A DNA stretch of 60,000 nt from Nematostella vectensis (GCF_932526225.1 NC_064047.1:14483121-14543120); one strand, 5' to 3'; counted from the stretch's first letter, positions 45,501 to 55,588 are shown. Program-made: numbers and translations. Notes: generated by a model from the sequence alone, not told the origin.

Positions 45501-47940
45501 GTCTTTTTACAAGTTAGAATGCTCCCTATTGGTCGATGGTTTCTTTCACTAGTATGAATTATCGTGCTACCAATCAGAGGCCAGATGTTTTTCACTAGTA
45601 ATGAAAAAAATATAGAAAGAGAATTATTGACGTCCACGAAATTTGAAATAACAAGAAAAAGACGAATCAAAATCTCTAGCGTTGAAATCAGAGGCGAAAG
45701 ATGGCAAAAATGCCATCTCAAGAGCTATATATACCTCAGCAAATTTTTATTATTAGAGTCCGAACAAAGAACAAAAAAGAATACTTAAATTTAATAAGTT
45801 CTTTGGTGGCGAGCTTTGAGAGATATTTGAGAAAGAAAAACTACGGACAGAAAAAGCAAAAAGCGTTAAAGGCAACATATAGTCGCGGCGCATACAGTCT
45901 TTTAGATAATTCCCGTGGGCATTTCGTGAAGAAGGGAATAGTCTATTAGTGTTCATTAGATCCCAAGGAACAAATAGTACTTGTCGACAATTCTGAAAAG
46001 CGTTTTTTAGGGGGGGGGGGGGGGGTACTTAAAGAGGTGTTAAAAATGGCTCCTGTGATCCAGCATGAGGCTAAAAACAGGAAAATGAGCATACCTCTGC
46101 TTTTTGAATCCTTTAAACTAAACTCACTATATTTGCTCAGAACACTATTCAGAGGCTCAATAAGGGGTAGAGGTGGTTAACCCTTATGATTTTCAGTCGA
46201 CGCTTGAATTTTTAGCGAATTTTATATTGATTTTAAAAAGAAGCAACATACATACATTTTTTTCTTCTTTTTACCCTTTTACTTAATAAATTCGGTATTG
46301 CACAAACTCCTGGGAGATATTTAATGCCAAATGATACTTTATCATCTCACAGAATAATAAAGGCCAAAGGGAGAATCTAATGACTGTGACTACAAGTCGT
46401 CGCATAACATACTTACCATAAATCATAATTTCATTAAGATTACAAAACAAGACCCGATCCATCACCGCACCACAACCACCACCAAAGTGTGAAGAAGCTG
46501 CTCTCCCAGGCACCAGAACGAGGCTAGAGTTTTACCTTGCCGAGAAGGCAATGAAATACTTAGTCAAAGTGTCACGGGGATGTGAATGTAAAGCCACGAA
46601 AAAGAGCGTTGGGCATCTTCAGAGCAACCAAGAAGTGGCCACTCTTCCTCTCTCCTTCGAAAACCATATCATGGCCGATCTTTCGTGACAATAGCAAAAG
46701 TACTCATTCAGAGAGCCCTTAGATTACATACAAATGTATAAATAGCATATATGGCGCTGTCTTTTTTAACTTCTTGACAATATGAACGCCTATCCACACT
46801 TCAAATAGGCTGCTTTGATAAAGTTGTTACTAAGGTCGTGTTGGGTTGGCAAAAGATTTGTCAATAAAAAAGAAGGATAAAAGACGCTTCCAATCTCTGC
46901 CTTGTTTTTATGCTATAGCCGCATCTTTAAATGATTATGACTGTTTCGGCTTTGTGGTATCTCAAAAATCAAAACTGGTGGGTTTTGGACAAGTAGGCTG
47001 AATGCTACTAGATTTATTGCTAAGTAAGATTTTGAGCCTTGCGTCCATGTGATATTGGTCACGTGAATATCCATAATCGCGCGTATTTCTGTCAAGGTAA
47101 TTTTGACCGAGATTGGATGATTAAAACAGAGCTATACTTATTTTTATGATTTTAGCCTCGTTTCCATGCTGGATCGCCCGGGCCATTTTAACTCCCCTTT
47201 TAGTAAACGTTTTTCAGGATTGTCGACTGTAGTTTGGGGTTCATTGGGATCTAATGAACTCTGTTAGACTATTTCCTAACCTTCTTCATAAAATGCCCAC
47301 GGAAATACATATGCTCTCGGACTTACAGGGTTAATGCCTGTGAGAGAGATATACAAGTGCTTTATGAAAAAAAGCTACTAGGAGCTTAAACACAAGAAGC
47401 CATCTGAAAACTGTTTGGTTTAACAGCTTCACTTTTGTCCTCTCGGCCGCAAAGAACACAGGAACACGTGTTGGGGTGACGTGAGGCAAGGGGCGTACGC
47501 AGCCTACTGGCATGCAGTCATTGGATTGCTACAATTCTAGCTTTCTTGATGTGATATTCGCAAGATAAGAAAAAAAAAACTGTTTTAAAAAGTTTACCCA
47601 TTTATTTATGTACGTAGTTTTATATATATAATGGGGAGAAAAACTGATTTTCTTCGTAGCCCTAGAGGTTTTTTTTTTTTGGGGGGGGGGGGGAGATGGG
47701 TTTTGCGGTATTGGCCATTTTTATACAAGATTGCGGAAAAAGAGCAAAAAACAAGCGGTGATGCGGTATTTTAAAACACTGCGAGATGCGATATTTCGCT
47801 CTTTAAACGGAGGTATTACGGTAAAAATTAAAATATTGGGATGGTGCGGTGTTACTTAGTCCTGCGGTGCGCGGGATTTGCCTTTGGTACGGGATGATCT
47901 AGCGGGAAACCTAGAAATGTTAGGGTGTCGCGCATGTAAT
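42596..47940. other. Long noncoding host region
   Basis: I see no supported gene in these 5.3 kb. Short ORFs (43570-43824, 45018-45290, 45428-45949, 46283-46513) overlap each other on both strands and lack domain signal. Homopolymer tracts occur: a ~17-bp G run at about 46010 and a T-then-G run at about 47670-47690. Confidence 0.4.
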
Positions 47941-47942
47941 TA

Positions 47943-48110
47943 TACCCCCCCCCCCAGATGATTTTGAAGCATTTTACGGACATCCTCTGGGGGGGACTGG
48001 GTAGTTTGAGTGAAACCCCCCTGGGGGCCGCGGCGGTCCCCTCCGGCCCCCCAACCCCATCTTAGGCTTGGGAGGCGCAGCGCGCCCCTCCGAGCCCCCC
48101 AGCCCCTACC
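47943..48110. other. GC-rich block at the element edge
   Basis: It contains C/G runs and two related pieces (ccctccggccccccaacccc and cccctccgagccccccagcc) ~45 bp apart. It may be terminal or subterminal element DNA. Confidence 0.35.
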
Positions 48111-48157
48111 CTCCTTCTATATATCAAGCATATAATGTTTCACGTACATAAATAGTT

Positions 48158-48357
48158 AGGGCAATTGTTCATGTAGGCCGGGCGCGGTTCGCGTACACGA
48201 CTCTTTGGGGCAATTGCTCATGTAGGCCGGGCGCGGTTCGCGTACAAGACTCTTTGGGGCAATTGCTCATGTAGGCCGGGCGCGGTTCGCGTACACGACT
48301 TTTTTGGGCAATTGCCCATGTAGGCCGGGCGCGGTTTGCGTACACGACTTTTTGGGG
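48158..48357. repeat. Four 49-bp tandem repeats near the element's left end
   Basis: The core tgtaggccgggcgcggtt recurs at 48172, 48221, 48270 and 48319, followed by cgcgtacacgact. Subterminal tandem repeats of this sort may serve replication or transposase recognition, but that is inference. Confidence 0.9.
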
Positions 48358-48360
48358 TAA

Positions 48361-48828
48361 ATAGCGATGGTGTCGGGGAGGGCCGCGAAAACGAGGAGGG
48401 CCGCCAACCTTCGGAGCGCGGAATAACCGTTTTTCAAAGCCGCTGGCGTGGCGTTTAAACCTGAGTTTTATTCACGTGGTGCTTGGATTGCCCCCAATCC
48501 CCAGTTTGGTCGTGCTTGTTTTCATGACTTCGAACTTCTCTCGGGATTTCTCTGCTAAAGCAGCGATAATAGGGCGATGAATACCGTCGTGTGTTCTTTT
48601 TATCGAACGCTCGATCGCCGGTGAGGTCTACGATTTTATGGCTGCCACAGAAGCCTCCTGTTTCCGAAACACGGTTTTATAGAGGCGGTCGAACTCTTTA
48701 AAACTCCATCTACGAAGGCGTCCTCTTCTTTCCCCTCGGCTGTTACTGAAATTTTCCAGCCAAGCACTTTACGTCTAATTCCGTGTATGAGTCGAGCCGC
48801 CATCTTGGATAATTGAGCTTGGTACTTC
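48361..48828. other. Element sequence without a clear gene
   Basis: A minus-strand ORF (48636-48863) has a basic helix but no family match. Composition is intermediate between host and element. Confidence 0.35.
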
Positions 48829-49273
48829 ATGACATACGTTTTTAAGGACTTTGTGACTCGCACCCTAATAAATGAAACTGTTATGAAGTATCATGGCTAT
48901 ATTTTTCCAATGATGCAGTTCGAGCCCCAAGGACTTGCAATTAGACATCCGTCTGTCCTGTGGTATACCGAGCGTTCGAAGGATGAGGTGCGGAAAGGAT
49001 TATTGCGGGTGGCTAAAGGTCGGCCACGCAAACACGTGCGGCCGGAGGTGCATGGACACCAACTGCAAGGTGCACCTCCAAAGGCTCCGTAAGGGCATCT
49101 CCCTCCCCGTGCCGTGCAGGATCTGCGGCATAGGGACTCGGTCGGAGACGCGGTTGTGCCGCCCCTGCGGAGCGAATCGTGAAGGGCAGAGGATGCGTGG
49201 CGTCGAGAGGCGCGCTCGGAAATGGTTCGCACTCGTCCTGTCTGACATCGCAGCCCGCGGTACTGGCAATTGA
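48829..49273 (+). pseudogene. Zinc-ribbon protein, frameshifted
   Basis: The first frame (from 48829) reads into LWYTERSKDEVRKGLLRVAK. After a probable frameshift near 49020, a second frame carries CGRRCMDTNC and then CRICGIGTRSETRLCRPCG, a C-x2-C...C-x2-C zinc ribbon followed by a basic helix (RMRGVERRARKW). The likely role is nucleic-acid binding. It sits directly upstream of a tandem repeat and the replication module. The alternative is two small overlapping genes. Confidence 0.45.
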
Positions 49274-49498
49274 TACTGGGTGGCACAAGGCATACCCAAA
49301 CGCCCGTCCTGTCCGACACCGCGGCCCGCGGTACGGGCGATTAGAGACTGGGTGGCACAAGGCATACTTAAACGCTCGTCCCGCCGGCTGTGGTACGGGC
49401 AATTTAGAGACTGGGTGGCACAGGTCATACCCGAACACTCGTCCCGCCGGTTGTGATACGGGCAGTCGGAGACTGGGTGGCACAGGGTATACCCAAAC
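49225..49498 (+). repeat. Four 62-71 bp tandem repeats upstream of the replication gene
   Basis: The motif ctgggtggcaca recurs at 49276, 49347, 49411 and 49473, each preceded by a cgg(t)acgggc box and a cgtcc box. The last repeat ends one base before the ATG at 49499. Confidence 0.88.
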
Positions 49499-50455
49499 AT
49501 GGACGCTTATATAGAGGAGATTCTCGATAGCATGCCTGACAAAGAGGCGCCCGCCGTACTGGCAGGGCTGGTCCAGAACATCCTGGACGAGGACATCCCC
49601 GACGATGTCAAACACAAGCTGCTTAAGCCGCTCGTACCGGCGAAAGTGTGGACAGAGGAAGTCGACCCTTTGCTGCCGGGACGGCGGCAAGAGGGCCCGG
49701 AGGGCTTAGACCCCGAGGAGTACTATTCTCTCTTCGTCGGCGGCGCCCATCTTCGGTTCCCAAGCGTGGATGCCATTCTTCGGGGCCAAGACATAAGCGC
49801 CGGTGTTTACCAGGAGATACGAGATCTTGGTGGAACAGGTGTCATTGCTCTAAAGCCGGTTATGCGGGGGCCTGATATTAATGACGACGGCTCGGTGTGG
49901 TGGGACTCGCACGAGCGAGAGTCTCTGCGGGCGAACGCAGTGCTTCCGCTGGTGCTCGAGATGGTAGACCCCGACCGGCGTTACGGACTCTCCACGGTCG
50001 TTGGTAAGTCCCCCGCAGAGCCATTGGCGCCAATCACGGAGGAGGAAGGGCGCTCGGAGCACAAGATTGGTGGGTCGTTAGTAAAAAGAGGGGACCAAAT
50101 CGCAGTCGGCGCCCTGGAAGGCATCGATGCGGGTATTTGGGAGAAAGGACGAGAGTACCTCGTCTACGTGAGATACGAGCTTCGCCCTTTACCTGAGCAA
50201 AATTGGGAGCCTGGGCCAATGTTTGAGCGAGAGGGGAGTGACGCCTTCGCTAACTGTGTTGTGAGCTATGTTGCCGACTTCTTGAGGAATCGCGGTACCT
50301 CGCGCTCCCTTGGTCTGACCAAGACACGAGGCAAGACTTCGAGGCTGAGGGAGAGCTTCGTTCGTTATGTCAGGGGGAGGCAGCGCCTCGCGCTACCAGT
50401 GCCGCCGCAAAAACGCGCGAGGCAAAAGTGCGAGAGGTGCTCATTCGCTTTATAA
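49499..50455 (+). CDS. N-terminal part of the element replication protein or separate unknown protein
   Basis: There are 318 codons from MDAYIEEILDSMPDKEAP. It is an acidic, mostly globular-looking sequence with a helical N-terminus, a middle part (EEYYSLFVGGAHLRF, ALKPVMRGPDIN) and a later SDAFANCVVSYVADFL segment. The downstream frame picks up in another phase at about 50400 with coherent composition, so this is probably the front of a longer polypeptide broken by a frameshift; the last ~30 residues (RQRLALPVPPQ onward) look out of frame. I do not recognise the fold. Its place before the polymerase-like segment and the helicase suggests a replication role. Confidence 0.5.
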   Translation: MDAYIEEILDSMPDKEAPAVLAGLVQNILDEDIPDDVKHKLLKPLVPAKVWTEEVDPLLPGRRQEGPEGLDPEEYYSLFVGGAHLRFPSVDAILRGQDISAGVYQEIRDLGGTGVIALKPVMRGPDINDDGSVWWDSHERESLRANAVLPLVLEMVDPDRRYGLSTVVGKSPAEPLAPITEEEGRSEHKIGGSLVKRGDQIAVGALEGIDAGIWEKGREYLVYVRYELRPLPEQNWEPGPMFEREGSDAFANCVVSYVADFLRNRGTSRSLGLTKTRGKTSRLRESFVRYVRGRQRLALPVPPQKRARQKCERCSFAL

Positions 50456-50718
50456 ACAGGGCGATCCCCAGAAGCACGAGGATATGGCTGTGTGGGCGTG
50501 TTATAGTCACGCACGAAGGCAAACTGTACCGATCGGGACAGGACGGAGCGGCTATCGACAGGGCGTTTACAGACGAGACTGGATATGATTCTCAATGGCT
50601 CCCTGATGACCACCCAGCCTACCAAGAGTACACCGAAGCTACGCACTCGATGGGCGGTGCAATAGGGTATCGCTTCAAGAAGTGGACCCAGAGAGAACAT
50701 CAGGCCAACGCCTCTTAA
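50428..50718 (+). CDS. Continuation segment of the replication module, frame +1
   Basis: There are 96 codons with well-formed protein composition (VREVLIRFINRAI, LYRSGQDGAAIDRAF, GYRFKKWTQREH). It overlaps the end of the previous frame and the start of the next, as expected for a broken longer gene. No domain is recognised. Confidence 0.45.
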   Translation: MREVLIRFINRAIPRSTRIWLCGRVIVTHEGKLYRSGQDGAAIDRAFTDETGYDSQWLPDDHPAYQEYTEATHSMGGAIGYRFKKWTQREHQANAS

Positions 50719-51199
50719 ATACAGGAACGTCTGGCGAGCGGCGCAGGTGGAGTCCAAAGTGTGGAATAGCAAGGAAAACTTAGGAGCGCAGCCTCATGCG
50801 CACATCGACATGCGTGCGGCGTACCTAGGATGCGAGGACAGTCTCTCCGGCGGCGCCTCGGACGCCATTGATTTGGTACGGAAATACGGCTTCCCTACGA
50901 ACGTGTATCGTATCGCGGATGTTGTGGGACGGCCATTGAGCGAGGTTCTTCAACTGACCGGGGCCATTCTGCTGACCGAGTGGGGGTTCTCTGAGGCCTG
51001 CCACCCCTACACTTCCGGGAGGGTAGGGCAGCACTTGGAACAAAACGAGGGCTGGATCACCACGCCAGAGCTCAAGGACCTGTTAGACTCGGGTAACCTC
51101 GTGATGGCCGCGGCGAGGGAGGTGTTGTATAGCGTCGGAAAAAAGGACTCCATCAAGTTCCCCCACTCCATCGCGTGCCGCCCCGGGGTGCTTGGCTAG
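50702..51199 (+). pseudogene. Polymerase-like segment preceding the helicase (degenerate PolB suspected)
   Basis: The frame contains AHIDMRAAYLGCED, whose spacing recalls the Dxx-SLYP box of family B polymerases with key residues changed, and later WITTPELKDLLDSGN, which resembles the following palm segment. No YxDTD-type catalytic motif is seen. If correct, this is an inactivated polymerase domain fused to an SF1 helicase, the layout reported for transpovirons. A frameshift at about 51190 leads into the helicase. The call is weak: the motif match is by eye and the segment could be an unrelated N-terminal domain. Confidence 0.35.
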
Positions 51200-52607
51200 G
51201 GAGCCAAGCACTGCGCCGAGCCTGCCGTGCGATCTAGCCGGCCAGGGAGGATCGGGGAAGACCGAGTGGGCGGTGAGCATGTTCCGCGGCCGCAACGTTG
51301 TGGTGCTCACCCCCGAGAACGACCATCGCAACAACCCGCGCCTCGCGTGCGCGGGGCGCGCTCAAACCTACCACCACTAACTCTGCATACCGGCGGAGAA
51401 GCCAATAGAGGAGTGGAGACCTTTCGAGCTGGGGCACAAACTCGACCGTCTCGCAGAAGTGATTATCATTGACGAGTGCTGTAAGGTACAGACTAAGGTG
51501 CTACGCGCCATCCTAGGGTATCTCGACACGCGGCCGTGTCAGGTAGTGTGTTGTGGCGACTATGGGCAGGTCCCGCCCTGGGAAGATAAAGAGGGGCCTC
51601 AAGATATGTTCAAGGAGTGGGCACAAGAGAACATCCGCTGGTTCGAGTCCGACTACCGCTGCCTGTGTGAAGACTGCGGAAAGCCGTACAGTACATGCGA
51701 CTGCGGCTCTGCCGCGCCCTCCTCCAGGCTCCACGACATAAAGGGCAAGATTTGGTGTCAGCCAGATTCCCAACAGCTTGAGGTGTTTCGAGAGGAGTGG
51801 GATGGGGTGGCGTTCGACGCGGCGATCGAGCAGGCCCACCCAAGCGATATGTGGGTGTGCTCGACCAACAAGATGGGGGCCCTTGTTCAGCAGCGATTGG
51901 TAGAGCACCACAGGAAAAACTACCCCCGATTGCCAGCAACCATACGCTTTGACCCCGATCCTAGCGTCGCGCATCGTTATCGCAAGCAAGGGCGGCCGGT
52001 GCCCGTGCCAGGCAAAAGGGGTGAGAAGGTCGACGCGTACAAAGGCACGGTAGTCGAGGTTCCTCTCGACGCGGTCCTTAACGGGCTTCCCCTCGAGTGG
52101 AAATACGCGGGCTGGGGGACAGTCCACCGGGTGTAGGGCAAGACTATCCAGACTCCAAGACGTTTGTTTATCATAGACCACAGCTTAGAGGGCTGGATCA
52201 CGAATGCTGTATACACCGGCATCTCCCGCGTGCGGCGCGCCGACCAGATAGTCCGCGTGATCCCCCCCGATAACACCCCCGGTGCCTTGGTTCCCACAGG
52301 ACTGCAGGCTACGCCCAATGAAGAGCTCATTATAGCGCGAATCAAGCGATACGCTATAGACGACAGGCAAAAGGGTCGCACAAAGCACACGGGACCGCAC
52401 CACGTTCTGAAGGTAGACCACGTACTCGGCATGATTGCTGACGCGGAAAAGAAGTGCACGGTCTGTGGCACTCAGCTTCTGCTCCAGGGGTACACCAAGA
52501 GTCATCCCTAATGCTTCAGTATCGACCTGCTGGACGACAGTCAGGGTCACTACAAGTGGAATGTCAGACTCACGTGCCTTAGCTGCAATAGAAGGCACAA
52601 GCGCTGA
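51192..52607 (+). pseudogene. SF1 helicase with C-terminal HNH-like zinc module, three nonsense codons
   Basis: One frame runs from 51192 to the TGA at 52605-52607, broken only by stops at 51378-51380, 52134-52136 and 52509-52511. Helicase motifs are in order: Walker A AGQGGSGKTEW, Walker B IIIDECC, motif III CCGDYGQVPP, and a motif VI-like YTGISRVRR. A Cys pair (CLCEDCGKPYSTCDC) inserts between III and the later motifs. The tail has CTVCG, then SIDLLDD...GHYKWN and CLSCNRRH, an HNH/zinc arrangement. It would unwind element DNA during replication. The second stop falls in the motif V region, so the copy should be inactive. Confidence 0.7.
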
Positions 52608-52657
52608 TCACGCTAGCGTGACGCTAGGGTGACGCTAGCGCGATCAGCAGATTTTTT
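52603..52657. terminator. Hairpin plus T-run between convergent element genes
   Basis: The arm 52603-52622 (gctgatcacgctagcgtgac) and the arm 52629-52648 pair over 20 bp with two imperfections, around a 6-bp loop, followed by TTTTTTT at 52651-52657. It lies between the helicase end (whose stop codon is in the stem) and the integrase stop at 52669. It may act as a shared 3'-end or transcription-stop structure. Confidence 0.6.
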
Positions 52658-52668
52658 TATCTGTTTTG

Positions 52669-53610
52669 TCACGCCAGCGTCACGCTACGCAACTGCGAAC
52701 GCGTGAAGCCGTGCTTAGAGTACGCCGTGTAATACAACACTGGCTGTCCGGGCTCCATGACCCTCTTTAGTATTGGGTATGCCTTGCTTGTCCACCACGG
52801 GTCCGTCGCTCGCCGTCGGCCCTTGTCCTGAAGGTCTTCCTCGTTTACGGCGATGTACACCTCCGTTCCGACCTCTAAGGGAGGCTTTTCGGCTTTGAGA
52901 GGCACGCGCCTCAGCTTTATGGCGTCTTTAAGCGCAAAGCCAGTCATGCGAGTCTTCGTTGAGTTTATGTCCGAGATGACGATTGGCAAAGCAGTAACCC
53001 ACTCGCGGTTTGTCTTGCCGGATGCAAGCTCCTTCGAGTACTGCGCACGAAATAGGCGCTGTGCCAGCCAGCGATGGAAAGACTCGGCGAAAGCTTGGCT
53101 CCTGTGGTGCCCTGGCTCAGCCCGTCGGACCTCCACCCCGTGGTCTGTTAGGAGCTTTGTGGTAGCACCCTTGAACTCCGTGCAGTCATCAACCATGAGG
53201 ACTTTAGGCCATGTGAGAGGTCCCTCTGCATAGATGCCAGCGAGTTCGCGGGAGACGACGGCCGCGCTCTTAGTCCTCAGTGGGCGGGCGGCTTTATATC
53301 ATGAAGCAACGTCAACGACAGTCAGGGCATACTTGTACCCGCGGTCGGTTGGCAAGAATAGCAGGTCCGACTGGTGGATACAGTTTGGTATCTGCTCCGA
53401 GAAGTGGGCGTAGGTAGTCGGAGGAGGGGGTGTCTGTGTGTAGCCCCCGACGGGCTGCGAGCTTACCCACTTGCGCACTCGATCTATGGAGGCTGAACCC
53501 TTGGGAAGTTTGGCATGCAGAGCGGTCACTCCCTGGAAACCGCCTGTGGCGTAGTATATAGGACGAAGGAACGCATCGAGTTCTTCGTCGGACATGCGCT
53601 TCGCCGCCAT
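52669..53610 (-). pseudogene. Polinton-type retroviral-like DDE integrase, one nonsense codon
   Basis: It starts at MAAKRMSDEELDAFLRPIYY. The catalytic core shows HQSDLLFLP (first Asp), VDDCTEF (second Asp) and FAESFHRWLAQ (Glu) 34 residues later, the DD34-35E signature. A C-terminal SH3/chromo-like strand region (EVGTEVYIAVNEED, DPWWTSKAYPILK) follows. The enzyme would insert the element into host DNA. An in-frame TGA at 53299-53301, where a CGA Arg codon is expected, splits the frame just after the first Asp; this is a CpG C-to-T change. The remainder is open to the stop at 52669, so this is a recent lesion. Confidence 0.88.
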
Positions 53611-53740
53611 AACGTGTCGGCAATAATGTATCGCGATGCATTGCAACAGGTGTATCAGTCTCCAACAGGCGGTTGCCGCCTGCTCGGGCAGTGCCGAGGT
53701 GGTCTTTCTGAGGCCGGTCTGCGATCATCTGCAATCATCT

Positions 53741-53764
53741 TATACGTATACGTATACGTATACG
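53741..53764. promoter_or_regulatory. TACGTA palindromic tract upstream of the integrase
   Basis: This is a run of alternating tacgta steps, one of four alternating TATA/TACG/CACG tracts that precede element genes. Its regulatory role is inferred. Confidence 0.35.
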
Positions 53765-53824
53765 AGCAGCATGGAAAAAGGCCGCCTAGATGCAGCGCAG
53801 AAACACGTTTCAACGGCAGCTGCA

Positions 53825-54246
53825 TCACAGCAAGCGGCTAGCTGCGTAGCCGATGGCGAGAGCGCCGGCGCCAATGTACGCCAACTCGGCGTTTTTCTGC
53901 GTTTTGCTGAGGATGTAGTAGACAGCTCGGGGGCCCGCATCGACTCCGGGGATTGTTTCGGCCGGGTCTGGTTGTATAGTTTGAGCGCGTAGTCGGTGTC
54001 GGTGAAGTTCTGCTTTGCGAGGGACCCTCTCTCGCGACTTTGAGCTTGCCAATCGAGGATTTTTTGTCGCCGCTGTTGGTAGCGTCCATAGTCTTGTTGG
54101 TATTTCTCTAGGGCCTTGCCGTGCCTCTCCTTCTCAGCTAAGGCAGGGCTCTCATCGTTCGACAGGAACTTTGCGAGGTAGTTGCCACCAACGACTGCAG
54201 TCGCGTTTAGGACGGCGCCGCCAACCAAAATCGCGATAGAGGCCAT
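53825..54246 (-). pseudogene. Small membrane protein with two hydrophobic ends, frameshifted
   Basis: It starts MASIAILVGGAVLNATAVVGGNY, a hydrophobic N-terminal helix. It continues with a charged coiled coil (EKERHGKALEKYQQDYGRYQQ), then TDTDYALKLYNQ. After a frameshift near 53950 the second frame ends YIGAGALAIGYAASRLL, a C-terminal hydrophobic helix. Without the shift the frame would read uselessly to 53740. I recall like proteins in cnidarian gene sets. A structural or membrane role in a virus-like particle is possible, but nothing in the sequence proves it. Confidence 0.6.
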
Positions 54247-54385
54247 GTTTGTGCGAAGCACACGTCACGTACGCACACTTCACGTGCTGTGTGTATGCCT
54301 TCGGCGGCGAATGCGCATGAATTGTGCAAAGCACGCACGAGTCCGAATACGCGAATACGCGGCCTACGCACGCCACAGTACACAC

Positions 54386-54604
54386 GGGCAGGATCTTTTG
54401 GTCCTCAAGGTAACCCTTCAAAGCGACAGCACCTGCAACGGCGGCAGTCATTTTTGCGTAGTTCATGGCGTTCGCGGAGGGGTCTTTGGTGAAGTCCTCG
54501 CGTAAGACCTTGCGCCCAACCCAGCCGATACCGGCGACGAGGCCGGTTATGACTGCGGCGTCGGTGATGGTCTTTGTAATCTTGCTCTGCTGCGTCGTCG
54601 ACAT
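54386..54604 (-). CDS. Small single- or double-pass membrane protein
   Basis: The ATG at 54604 gives MSTTQQSKITKTITDAAVITG, then a hydrophobic helix (AAVITGLVAGIGWVG), a short charged loop with KDPSANAMNYAKM, a second hydrophobic stretch (TAAVAGAVALKGYLEDQK) and ILP. The natural end is probably near 54386; the frame has lost its stop and runs on to 54152 in low-quality sequence. It lies between two other small element genes on the same strand, each with its own upstream alternating tract. Confidence 0.55.
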
Positions 54605-54632
54605 TATATATGCGTACACGCGTATATGCACG
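54605..54632. promoter_or_regulatory. Alternating TATA/GCGTAC tract upstream of the small membrane gene
   Basis: attatatatgcgtacacgcg and its continuation lie directly before the ATG at 54604. See the other tracts at 53741, 55617 and 56757. Confidence 0.35.
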
Positions 54633-55588
54633 GACGTGCGGATATGGTTGGGGCCCTCGTGTCTAAATGTCTGCTTACTCCATGGATAACAGCCGAGATT
54701 TGCATTGTCCGGGAGCGCGAAGCGCTGTCGCCGGAACGGCAGATCCTTGGTCTGCTGTGCGGCCGCCAGCGGCGGCCTTGCGGGCGGAGTCACGCCGTCG
54801 GCCGCTACATGCGGATCGGTAGCATGCGGATCGGTAGCTCGCTGGTTAACAGCTGGTGTGCGAGTGAACGCGGCAGCTAGCTCCCGCCTACGTGTGTAGA
54901 GGCCGAACAATGACACTAGAAGACCAGCGACACCGATAACCGAGCTAGGCGACCAGGCAGAGTTGCTTTCCGGGACTGGTGTGTGTATGCCTTCGGCGCG
55001 CAAGCCCTCGCGTCCCTGCGGCTCGCTAGCGACCGGCGACTGCACGACACGAAGTGTCTCTTTCTTCGCTCTGTTAATTCGGTTCCACTTTGCCAAGCGC
55101 CCTCCGGCTTCGACTCGCCCAGGGTGTTTAGGTCGGGTCGCGGGTGGTTCGGGGCTCGTGATTCTCTCCGCCAATGTGCAGAGCTCGTTGTTGATGATGT
55201 AGTCGGACACTATGTCATTGTGAAGATCGACTACACTGTCTATCGGCAGCGCCATGCCTACTAGCTTGGTCGTAAGCTTCAGAAAGCTGTCTGCCAGGGC
55301 GTCTGTAGTCCGGCTGGCTAGAGCGGTCTCGTATCGCCTCTCGTACTTCCTCACCTCCTCGGCGCTCATGCGTTTGACGTCGTCGTGAGTCAGGGCCTTG
55401 CCTACCATTTCTCTCGACTTCCCCGAGGCTACGAGAATCGCGAGTTTCTCCCTCGCGTCTGCTACCTCAGTTTGCTCACCTCCGGTTGCCGTTCCGGTAG
55501 GATGCGTCGAGCAGTCCAACGACTCGACGGCCGGGAGGCCGGCGGCGCCCCCCTCAAGAAGACTCTAAAAGCATTCGTCGCTCATCAT
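54605..55588 (-). pseudogene. Helical unknown protein with C-terminal membrane segment, early nonsense codon
   Basis: The ATG pair at 55588/55585 opens a frame that meets a TAG at 55565-55567, then stays open. It contains AREKLAILVASGKSREMVGK, RYETALASRTTDALADSFLKL and a long helical part (residues ~10-130 of the open frame). A Pro/Arg-rich linker, a hydrophobic span (VIGVAGLLVSLFGLYTRRREL) and a low-complexity tail with ATDPHATDPH repeats follow. No known domain. The helical core plus one TM resembles proteins I recall from cnidarian virus-like elements. It may fuse by read-through to the next frame, which is more likely decay than design. Confidence 0.55.

Noticed and set aside
45018-45956. 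Cluster of short ORFs on both strands
   Set aside because: Low-complexity Lys/Ile/Asn or Leu/Phe composition expected by chance in AT-rich DNA; no motif or splice support.
49000-49690. Minus-strand ORFs of 140-225 codons with repeated GYALCHPVS
   Set aside because: These are antisense frames of the 62-71 bp tandem repeats and the start of the replication gene.
51513-52181. 222-codon minus-strand ORF
   Set aside because: Antisense of the helicase, which has clear ordered motifs on the plus strand.
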